NCBI GenBank assembly: GCA_002837195.1
Contig: KZ478067.1
Span: 62,001-126,000 of the forward strand
Length of the DNA stretch: 64,000 bases
Source: Enterobacterales bacterium CwR94
GTDB lineage: Bacteria; Pseudomonadota; Gammaproteobacteria; Enterobacterales; Enterobacteriaceae
Direction of reading: 5' to 3'
Each line of letters begins with the position of its first letter. The first letter of the stretch is position 1. The translations under genes were made by a program, and so were the position numbers. The notes beneath the pieces were generated by a model that did not search any database, had not been told where the DNA came from, and saw only the letters and a list, made by a program, of their open reading frames with translations. Shown here in pieces: positions 26,229 through 34,600 of this stretch.

Positions 26229-27077
26229 CTATGGCGTCATGTCTGACTTAAACCACTTCATACTCAGGCGCAGTACAGTGCCGTCTGCCAGTGCACCTGC
26301 AATCGCCTTATCGAGCTGCGCTTTTAATTCGGTATCGGCTTTGCGGATCCCCATTCCCTCTCCTTCACCCCAGATCGGGCCGCTGAGTTTCGGGCCGCTA
26401 AAACCAATGTCCTCGTAACCGGGTTTCGACAGCATGGATTCAATAAAGGTGACATCATCGAACACTGCATCAATGCGCTCGGCTTGCAGATCCAGTAACG
26501 CATCGGCCGACGCGCTGTATTCACGGATGGTGGCAATATCGCGGAAGTATTTATCGATAAAGGGCGTATACAGCGTGCCCATCGCAATGCCGATGTTTTT
26601 GCCTTTCAGCGCGCGTCGCAGTTCAGCAATAGCGGGCCGCACTTCACGCTCATCGTCATGCAACTTAACGGTGGCCTGCGCGCCCGTTGCCTCGGGCAGC
26701 AGATGCCCTTTCAGGGCGATAAAGCTGGCCGGTGTGCTGGCATAGGGGCGCGTGAAGCCGATAACCGCTTGCCGTTCAGGCGTGATCACGATGGCGTCCA
26801 TAATCACATCAAACTTTCCGGCATTCAGGCCGGTAATCATGCCGTCCCAGTTTTGCACCACCAGCCGACAGGAGGTTTGCATGCGCTGGCATAAATCTTC
26901 CATCAGCTCGGGTTCAAAGCCACCGAGCTTGCCGCCAGGCAGCGTCAGGTTCCATGGCTCATAGCTCCCTTCCGTGGCAATGGTTAAGGTGCGCCCCGCC
27001 GCGTTCACTGGCGCACTCAGCAGTGCACTCAACATCACTGACAGCGCCATTACGCCGCTCCAACTTATCCGTTTCAC
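26229..27077 (-). CDS. Periplasmic amino acid-binding protein (HisJ/ArgT-like)
   Basis: A 282-residue solute-binding protein with a cleavable signal peptide (AAGR boundary near residue 27) and a type II fold: TIATEGSYEPWNLTLPGGKLGGFEPEL at the N-terminus and ITPERQAVIGFTRPY, the usual hinge region. HisJ-like proteins bind basic amino acids or histidine. It is the first gene of the five-gene operon ending in the HutH paralogue and has a TGTATATACA palindrome about 35 bases upstream, so histidine (or a compound taken up with it) is the likely ligand. Confidence 0.9.
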   Translation of the reverse strand: MKRISWSGVMALSVMLSALLSAPVNAAGRTLTIATEGSYEPWNLTLPGGKLGGFEPELMEDLCQRMQTSCRLVVQNWDGMITGLNAGKFDVIMDAIVITPERQAVIGFTRPYASTPASFIALKGHLLPEATGAQATVKLHDDEREVRPAIAELRRALKGKNIGIAMGTLYTPFIDKYFRDIATIREYSASADALLDLQAERIDAVFDDVTFIESMLSKPGYEDIGFSGPKLSGPIWGEGEGMGIRKADTELKAQLDKAIAGALADGTVLRLSMKWFKSDMTP

Positions 27078-27111
27078 TCCAACCTCCCGTTATCGCGCAT
27101 ATGCCATGTCA

Positions 27112-27121
27112 TGTATATACA
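27112..27121. promoter_or_regulatory. HutC-type operator before the ABC uptake operon
   Basis: A perfect TGTATATACA palindrome followed by AG, 35 bases before the binding-protein ATG. The same core occurs at the other hut promoters of this window. Confidence 0.7.
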
Positions 27122-27300
27122 AGTTATGAGACGCCTTTCGCATCTGTCAGAGTAAGAATCTGTGAGCCTGGTCGGTTAATCAGATGTAAACAGCAGTAAC
27201 ACATACATGTAAATACAACATCTAACCTGCTAGCAATTTCAGTGCCAGTGCAAGATTAAGCATCAGGAAGGGTTGGCGTCAGGGAAAACCAGGCAGGCAA

Positions 27301-27337
27301 TGCCCCACTCAGGTGCGCAGCGCACCTGAGTGGGGCA
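27301..27337 (-). terminator. Long hairpin ending the hutIG transcript
   Basis: A 16-bp perfect stem (27301-27316 with 27322-27337) and 5-base loop, 10 bases after the hutG stop. There is no clean T-tract. It may also insulate the ABC operon promoter from hut read-through. Confidence 0.65.
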
Positions 27338-27346
27338 CCAAAACGA

Positions 27347-28135
27347 TCAGCAGTGACCGTGCGCCACGTACGTCGACATCAGTTGCTTGAGTAAGGTTTG
27401 TGTGGCTGCGGCACGTTCAGCGTGCCAGTTGAAAGGCGCCTGCTCTTCCATATAGTTAATTTGTGCCAGCTCCAGTTGCACCGCATGCTGCTGTTTCGCG
27501 GGTTGCCCATATTCACGCGTGATATAGCCCCCTTTGAAGCGCCCATCGACCACCCAGCTTAATTGCGTTTGCTGAGCGCATACCGCCTGTAGCGCATCAC
27601 GGATTTCCGGCGAGCAACTGTCACCGCTGTTGGTGCCCAGATTGACATCCGGCAGACGCCCGTCAAATAAGCGCGGGACCGTTGATGCGATAGAGTGCGC
27701 ATCAAACAGCAAGGCATAACCGTATTTTACCCGCAGACGGTTCAATTCACGCTGCAGCGTTTGGTGATACGGTTTCCAGATAGTCTCCAGATATCCCTGG
27801 CGCAGCTCGGGTGTCGGTGCCTGCCCGTCCAGAAACAGGGGCGTCCCGTCAAACAGCGTATTCGGCCATAACCCCGTGGTTGCCGTGGTGTAGAGCGGCT
27901 GATCGTCGGGGGGACGATTAAGATCGATCACATAGCGCGAATAATTGCCGATCAGCACGCTGGCCCCCATCTGGCGGGCAAAGTCGTACAGCCGGGGAAT
28001 ATGCCAGTCGGTATCCGGCAGCGTTTTGGCCTGTGGCACTAAACCGGCTTCCACTTCTGGTGTGAGTGCGGTACCCGCATGCGGAATACTGATTAACAGG
28101 GGCAGCGTGCCCTGCTCAAAGTGCAAAACATTCAT
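27347..28135 (-). CDS. hutG: N-formylglutamate deformylase HutG
   Basis: A 262-residue N-formylglutamate amidohydrolase-family enzyme. Key pieces are ISIPHAG (about residue 15), [33 protein letters not shown] (His/Asp metal and substrate contacts) and GDSCSP. It hydrolyses N-formylglutamate to glutamate and formate, the last step of the five-step histidine pathway. It is not the arginase-like formimidoylglutamase also called HutG in Klebsiella and Salmonella. It overlaps hutI by 4 bases. Confidence 0.93.
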   Translation of the reverse strand: MNVLHFEQGTLPLLISIPHAGTALTPEVEAGLVPQAKTLPDTDWHIPRLYDFARQMGASVLIGNYSRYVIDLNRPPDDQPLYTTATTGLWPNTLFDGTPLFLDGQAPTPELRQGYLETIWKPYHQTLQRELNRLRVKYGYALLFDAHSIASTVPRLFDGRLPDVNLGTNSGDSCSPEIRDALQAVCAQQTQLSWVVDGRFKGGYITREYGQPAKQQHAVQLELAQINYMEEQAPFNWHAERAAATQTLLKQLMSTYVAHGHC

Positions 28136-29346
28136 GAACGTCGTTCTCCCTTAACGATGGTTTGACACGGCAGTTGCCCACCCAGCCAGTAGGTCAGTTC
28201 CGCCGGACGCGCCAGCGGCCAGTGGACAAAATCCGCGATTTTCCCCGTCTCCAGGCTGCCACGCTGCTGTTCTTCACCCAGCGCACGTGCGCCATACAGC
28301 GTAATCCCGGCCAGGGCCTCTTCGGGCGTCATGCGAAACAACGTACACGCCATATTGAGCATCAGACGCAGTGACAGCACGGGGGATGTCCCGGGATTGG
28401 CATCGCTGGCCAGCGCGATGGGCACGCCGTATTGACGAAACAACGCCAACGGCGGCAGTTGCGTTTCACGCAGCAGATAAAAAGCGCCTGGCAGCAGCAC
28501 CGCCACCGTGCCACTGGCGGCCATCGCCTGCACATCCGCTTCGGTAGCATATTCCAGATGATCGGCAGACAACGCCTGGTAGCGAGCCGCTAACGCGCTG
28601 CCGCCGAGCGCCGAGAGTTGCTCCGCGTGCAACTTCACCGGTAAGCCCAGTTCCCGTGCGCGCTCAAACACCCTGGCCACCTGCTGTGGAGTAAAGGCCA
28701 GATGCTCACAAAAGGCATCCACGGCATCCGCCAGCTTTTCACTGGCGACGATCGGCAGCAAGCGGTCGGTGATGATCTCTATCCAACCGTCAGGGTTATC
28801 GGTGAATTCTGGTGGCACCGCGTGTGCGGCGAGACAGGTGGCTTTAATGGTCACGGGCAAGCTATCACCCAGCGCGCGGATCGCCCGCAGCATGCGCAAC
28901 TCACTCGCTTCATCGAGGCCATAACCGGATTTGATTTCCAGTAGCGTGACGCCTTCGGCCAGCAGACACTGGATGCGTTCACGGGCTTTTTGCTCTAACA
29001 ACGGCTGACTGGCTTCGCGTGTCGCCCGTACCGTGGCACGAATGCCGCCGCCGTTGGCGGCAATTTCGGCATAGCTGACGCCATTAAGGCGCTGTTCAAA
29101 CTCATCACTGCGATCGCCGCCAAACACCAAATGTGTGTGGCAGTCTACCAGCCCTGGCGTGATGATCCCGCCGCCGAAGTCGGTCGTCTGTTGCGCCTGA
29201 AAGGCAGTGGATTCGCTTCGCGGGCCGCACCAGATAATGCGTCCCTCGGTCACGGCAATCGCCCCGTCTTCAATGGTGTTATAACGCCCATCGCGCATTG
29301 TCACGATGTCGGCTCCTACCCATAAACTGTCGCAGTATTGCGTCAC
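28132..29346 (-). CDS. hutI: Imidazolonepropionase HutI
   Basis: A 404-residue metal-dependent amidohydrolase: [11 protein letters not shown] (about residue 69), [24 protein letters not shown] and [13 protein letters not shown] carry the metal and substrate ligands of HutI. It opens imidazolone propionate to N-formimidoylglutamate. The start is a GTG at 29346 with AGGAGGG about 7 bases upstream. It is divergent from hutF, with a HutC-type operator in the 81-base gap. Confidence 0.95.
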   Translation of the reverse strand: MTQYCDSLWVGADIVTMRDGRYNTIEDGAIAVTEGRIIWCGPRSESTAFQAQQTTDFGGGIITPGLVDCHTHLVFGGDRSDEFEQRLNGVSYAEIAANGGGIRATVRATREASQPLLEQKARERIQCLLAEGVTLLEIKSGYGLDEASELRMLRAIRALGDSLPVTIKATCLAAHAVPPEFTDNPDGWIEIITDRLLPIVASEKLADAVDAFCEHLAFTPQQVARVFERARELGLPVKLHAEQLSALGGSALAARYQALSADHLEYATEADVQAMAASGTVAVLLPGAFYLLRETQLPPLALFRQYGVPIALASDANPGTSPVLSLRLMLNMACTLFRMTPEEALAGITLYGARALGEEQQRGSLETGKIADFVHWPLARPAELTYWLGGQLPCQTIVKGERRS

Positions 29347-29385
29347 CGTTCGCCCTCCTGAATCCGGTTTACTCTTGATCGATAA

Positions 29386-29406
29386 GTATGTATATGTATA
29401 TACAAG
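29386..29406. promoter_or_regulatory. HutC-type operator between hutI and hutF
   Basis: TGTATATACA at 29395-29404 with a second overlapping TATGTATATG just before it, in the gap between the two divergent transcripts. One site could control hutIG and hutFD together. Confidence 0.75.
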
Positions 29407-29427
29407 CTCACTCCTCAGAGGTCAACA

Positions 29428-30783
29428 ATGGCAACCTGGTTTGCGACACGCGCCCTATTACGCGACGGCTGGCGCCACAATGTGCGCATTGAAACAGACG
29501 CGTATGGCATGATTACCGAGATCACCCCAGATGCCGATGCCACCGGCGCACAGCCACTGGCAGGCGCGGTGATCCCCGCGATCAGCAATCTGCACTCGCA
29601 TGCTTTCCAGCGCGCGATGGCGGGACTGACCGAAGTCGCTACAAATCCGCAAGACAGTTTTTGGAGTTGGCGTGACCTGATGTATCGCATGGTTGGCCGC
29701 CTGTCACCGGAACAAACAGGCGATATTGCCCGCTGGTTGTACATTGAAATGTTGAAAGGCGGCTATACGCAAGTGGCTGAATTCCACTATCTGCATCACG
29801 ATCCGCAAGGTCAGCCGTATTCCGATGATGCCATGCTGCAACAGTTAATCCTCGCCGCAGAACAGGCTGGCATTGGGCAAACTCTGCTACCCGTGCTCTA
29901 CAGCTACAGCGGTTTTGGCGCTCAGCCACCGCTGGAAGGCCAGCGACGCTTTATTCAATCCAGCGATCAGTATCTGCAACAGCATCAACGGCTCAGCACG
30001 TTACTGCGTGACAAACCGCTGCACAATGCCGGGCTCTGTTTCCATTCATTGCGTGCCGTCAGTGAAACTCAAATGCACGAGGTATTAGCGGCTACTGATA
30101 AAACACTGCCCGTGCATATCCACATTGCCGAGCAGCAAAAAGAGGTCAACGACTGCCTGGCCTGGAGCCAACAGCGCCCGGTCGCCTGGCTGTATAACCA
30201 TTTCGACGTTGATCGCCGCTGGTGTCTGGTTCATGCCACGCACCTGGATGATATCGAGCAGCAGCGTATGGCCCGCAGCGGTGCCGTCGCCGGGTTGTGC
30301 CCCACCACGGAAGCGAATCTGGGTGATGGTATTTTTCCGGCCAGCGACTACCTACGCATGGGCGGAGCATGGGGCATTGGTTCCGACAGCCATGTCTCTG
30401 TGGATGCGCTAGAAGAGTTGCGCTGGTTGGAATACGGTCAGCGCCTGCGCGATCGCCGCCGCAATCGGATTACCACGGCAAAGCAAGCCTCGGTGGGCGA
30501 TGTCTTGTGGCACGGTGCCGCACGCGGCGGTGCACAAGCCTGTGGCGTGCCCTTAGGAGAGCTGGCAGTGGGCAAACGTGCCGACTGGCTGGTATTACGC
30601 GAAGATGCACTGCTGGCCGATATCAGCGATGCCAGTCTGTTGAACCGCTGGCTGTTTGCCGGTCATCGCCAACAAATTCGTGATGTCTGGGTAGCGGGTC
30701 GTCAGGTTATCGCTGACGGCGAGCATGCGCAGCAAGAGACGGCCGCCGCCGCCTTTCGGCGTGCAATGGCGGTACTGCAATGA
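29428..30783 (+). CDS. hutF: Formimidoylglutamate deiminase HutF
   Basis: A 451-residue amidohydrolase: NLHSHAFQRAMAGLTE (about residue 54, metal ligands), HIHIAEQQKEV (about 230), HATHLDD and GSDSHVSVDALEELR (about 315) are HutF signatures. It converts N-formimidoylglutamate to N-formylglutamate plus ammonia. Its presence defines the Pseudomonas-type five-step hut route. GAGGT stands 7 bases before the ATG. The stop overlaps hutD (ATGA). Confidence 0.95.
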   Translation: MATWFATRALLRDGWRHNVRIETDAYGMITEITPDADATGAQPLAGAVIPAISNLHSHAFQRAMAGLTEVATNPQDSFWSWRDLMYRMVGRLSPEQTGDIARWLYIEMLKGGYTQVAEFHYLHHDPQGQPYSDDAMLQQLILAAEQAGIGQTLLPVLYSYSGFGAQPPLEGQRRFIQSSDQYLQQHQRLSTLLRDKPLHNAGLCFHSLRAVSETQMHEVLAATDKTLPVHIHIAEQQKEVNDCLAWSQQRPVAWLYNHFDVDRRWCLVHATHLDDIEQQRMARSGAVAGLCPTTEANLGDGIFPASDYLRMGGAWGIGSDSHVSVDALEELRWLEYGQRLRDRRRNRITTAKQASVGDVLWHGAARGGAQACGVPLGELAVGKRADWLVLREDALLADISDASLLNRWLFAGHRQQIRDVWVAGRQVIADGEHAQQETAAAAFRRAMAVLQ

Positions 30784-31325
30784 TCCGTCTACTGGATTAC
30801 ACCGCCCTCCCCGCGACGCGTTGGAAAAATGGCGCGGGAGAAACGCGCGAAATCATTTCTGTTCCCGCCCGCGAGGCGGGATTTCTCTGGCGCGCCAGCA
30901 TTGCCACCGTCAGTCAGGATGGCCCTTTCTCACCCTTTATGGGCATTGATCGGGTGATAACGCTGCTGGAAGGTGAGCCTTTTCAACTGGTCAGTGACAG
31001 CACATCGCACCTGCTGCAGTTACACCAGCCCTGGTCATTTGCCGGAGAAACACCGATTGAGGCCAGACAAGTACGCAGCGCAGGCCTGGATTTTAATGTG
31101 ATGACGTTACGCGGCCAGGCGCAGTCCAGCGTGTGCACGGCCAGCGTTCAGCAAAGCCTCCAGCATGAAGGCGTGGCCTGGGTGCTGAAAGGGCGCTGGC
31201 AAACCCCCGTGGGAGAGATAGCGCCGCGCGGCGGCGTTGTGTGGGATAACACCGCGACAGGCATGCTGACGCCGCTTACCGCCAATGCTCTGCTACTGTG
31301 GGCGACAATCGTACGCCACAACTGA
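30780..31325 (+). CDS. hutD: HutD family protein
   Basis: A 181-residue cupin-like protein that follows hutF with a 4-base overlap. The start RLLDYTALPATRWKNGAGETREI and FLWRASIATVSQDGPFSPFMGIDRVITLLEG are characteristic of HutD. Work in Pseudomonas fluorescens suggests HutD limits hut expression, possibly by sensing a pathway intermediate; the biochemical function is not settled. No catalytic claim is made. Confidence 0.9.
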   Translation: MIRLLDYTALPATRWKNGAGETREIISVPAREAGFLWRASIATVSQDGPFSPFMGIDRVITLLEGEPFQLVSDSTSHLLQLHQPWSFAGETPIEARQVRSAGLDFNVMTLRGQAQSSVCTASVQQSLQHEGVAWVLKGRWQTPVGEIAPRGGVVWDNTATGMLTPLTANALLLWATIVRHN

Positions 31326-31330
31326 TCTTT

Positions 31331-31374
31331 GCTCGCCTGCGCTTGCGTGGGGCGAGCCCTTTCTTCCCCTTCTT
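31331..31374 (+). terminator. Terminator after hutFD
   Basis: GCTCGCC/GGCGAGC stem with a 13-base loop, then a pyrimidine-rich tract (CCCTTTCTTCCCC). It separates hutFD from the adhesin gene. Confidence 0.55.
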
Positions 31375-31604
31375 TGTAGTAGTCCTCTTCTACCGTCACA
31401 CCGGGTTTAAAACTTAATTCATCAGACTAAAAAAGATGACAAATGTCCGTTTTTCGAGACAGGTCTCAATGCTGCGTCACGCTAAAAAAAGAGAAAATTC
31501 TGAGTTGAAAGGTCAATCCCAATGCAATCTAGCCACATGTGGCTTGAGAGGACGATAAGGATGCTTTGGGGAAAGACGCTTGTGTATATCAACCGGGAAA
31601 CCCT

Positions 31605-34600
31605 ATGCGCCTCAAAAATTCACCTCAAGCCCTGCCCTCTGGCGTCGTACGTAAGTTTGTTTACGCACAAATCGCTGTTCAGGTCGGCATTGCACTCACC
31701 CCCTTCTGGGCTGTCACCGTACAGGCGGCCCTTGCGGAACCACAGGAAAATACGTTCCTGAATTCCGCCGCCGGCACGCTGAACGCTGCAGGCCAGGCCG
31801 CACAATCGGGCAGTCTGAACAGCCTTGCCGCCCAACATGCTACTGGCATGGCAACGCAAGAAATTCAGCAGTGGCTGAATGGCTTTGGTACCGCACGCGT
31901 TGAGCTCGGTACCGACGGTAATTTCAAACCGCGCACCGGTGCCGCCGACCTGCTGCTGCCACTGCATAAAAGCGACACGCGCCTGCTGTTTACCCAAAAC
32001 GGTATTCGCAACACAGACGGTCAATTCACCGCCAATATTGGTATCGGACAGCGCCACTTCACTGGCGACTGGATGTTTGGCTACAACGCCTTCTATGACC
32101 AGAATTTCAGTCGCGGTCACAAACGTATCGGCACCGGGGTAGAAGCCTGGCGCGACTACATGAAACTGACCGGCAATGGCTACTGGCGTACCTCTGGCTG
32201 GAAAGCATCCGGTGATGTGGAAGATTACGACGCGCGTCCGGCAAACGGGTTTGATCTGCGCGCCGAAGCCTGGCTGCCCGCTTACCCAGCGCTGGGTGGC
32301 CGCCTGATGTATGAGCAATATTACGGTGAAGAAGTTGCGTTGTTTGGTAAAGACCAGCGCCAACGCAATCCAAACGCCGTGACGGCGGGCGTCAGCTGGA
32401 CACCGGTTCCACTGATTTCACTGACCGCCGATCATAAAAAAGGCGGCAGCCAGTCTGAATCCGCCTTTGGTTTACAACTCTCCTGGCAGTTAGGCCAATC
32501 CCTTGCCTCACAACTGGACCCTTCTGCCGTTGGCATGAAGCGCACCCTCGCGGGCAGCGGGATGGATCTGGTCGAGCGTAACAACAATATTGTGCTGGAA
32601 TACCGTAAACAGCAGGTGATTGAGCTGACCCTGCCTAAAACGCTGTCGGGTGCCAGTAACAGTACACAGCCTATTAACTATCAAATCCAGACCAAATATG
32701 GCCTGGCAAACATCGTGTGGAACGATGCCGCACTGGTCGCCGCAGGCGGTAAAATTACCGACCTCGGTGCTGGCCGTTATCAGTTGTTACTGCCTAAATT
32801 TGTACCTGGCACCGCCAATAGCTATCCAGTCACTGCTGTCGCGCACGACGTGCGTGGCAACGCCTCTAAAGTGTCTGCCATGACCGTCAGCGTGACGCGT
32901 CCAGCCGTCAGCGCCAGCAAAAGTACCACCACCGCCTCACAAGACACAATTATCGCCGATGGCAAAGCAACCTCATTGATTTCTATCGCCCTGCGCGATG
33001 AAGAGGGTCAGCCGGTAACCGGCCTGGCGGCAGATTTAACCGTTAGCCTGGCGGAACAGATCGATACGGCGGCGGCAGCGAAGAAAACAACAGCCACCAA
33101 AACCGCACCGTCCGCGGCGCAACCCGCCACGTTGGGTAAAATCACCGAGAAATCCGGTGGCGTTTATACCCTGACGCTCACGTCGGCAACCCGTCCGGCA
33201 ACAGCCGTGGTGACGCCAGAACTGGCAAAACAATTATTAGCCAGCGCCAGCGTTAAGCAAATCAGCGATGCCGCCTCGGCCATCGTCAAAGACGGCGATT
33301 TAAAACTGGTGCTGGATAATGTGGCCGCCAATGGTCACGCAGAAGCCCGCGTGCAAGCGCGCGTCACCGATGCCCAGGGCAACCCGGTCGCAGGCACCAC
33401 GGTGACCTTTACCCTGAGCGGCTCCGCACAGGTCGCCAAAGGCAGTAGCCTGACAGGTGTCAGTGATGCCAACGGCTATGTCACTCTGCTGTTTACCGAT
33501 ACGGTCGCCGAAACGGTGAACATTTCGGTTAGTACCGCCAACGGCGGCTCAGCCAAAGTGAACGCCACCTTTATTGCTGATAACACCTCTGCCACGCTGC
33601 AAGATGGCAGCCTGACGGCTGACCGCACCACGGCGATTGCCGATGGCAGTGATAAAATTACCTACAGCGTGAAAGCTGTCGATGCGAGCAGCAATCCGAT
33701 TGCGGGCATCAATATCAACTGGCGCACCGATGCGGGTAATTTGAGCGCCGCCAGCAGTGTAACGGGTGCAGACGGTATCGCCCGTATCACGCTCACCAGC
33801 ACGCAAGCAGCACTGATCACCGTGAGCGCGTCAGTGAACAGCAGCAGCCTGAACGCAACCGCTGTGACCTTCACAGCAGATGCCCGTAACCCAGATGCAG
33901 GTCGCTCTACACTCAGCGCGTCAGCGCCGGTTATCGTGGCAAACGGCACTTCCGCGTCTGTGATTATCCTGAATTTGAAAGACCGTAATGACAATCCGCT
34001 GTCAGGACAGACCGTCACCTTCTCGACGGTTCTGGCCGGTAGCGTGATCGGTACCGTGACTGACCAGGGTGATGGCACCTACAGTGCGCCTTTGACGGGC
34101 ACCACAGCAGGTAATGAAAGTATCAGTGCTCAGGTCAACGGCACGAACTTAAGTACAGCAGCGGTGAGCGTCACCCTGACTGGCAATGCCGAACGCCTGG
34201 ACGGCAGCAAATCCGCCCTGAGCGCATCGCAGCCCTCTATCGTTGCCAATGGCAGTGCCGTGTCACTGATCACGCTCAGCTTGAAAGATGTAAACAATAA
34301 TCCGGTCGCAGGACAGACCGTGAGCTTTGATAAAACACTGGATGGCAGCACCTTTGGCACCGTTCGCGATAACGGCGATGGCACCTATACTGCGGCGTTA
34401 AGCGGGACCCGTGTGGGTGTGGAAAGCATTACCGCAACGGTATCTGGCACGGCGCTGAATGCAACGCCTGTGGCCGTCACGCTGACTGCGGATGCCAGTA
34501 ACCTGGATGAAAAAAATTCCACCCTGAGCGCTTCGCACGCCACGATCATCGCGGACGGCACCAGTGAATCGCTGATCACGCTGACGCTGCAAGACAAAAA

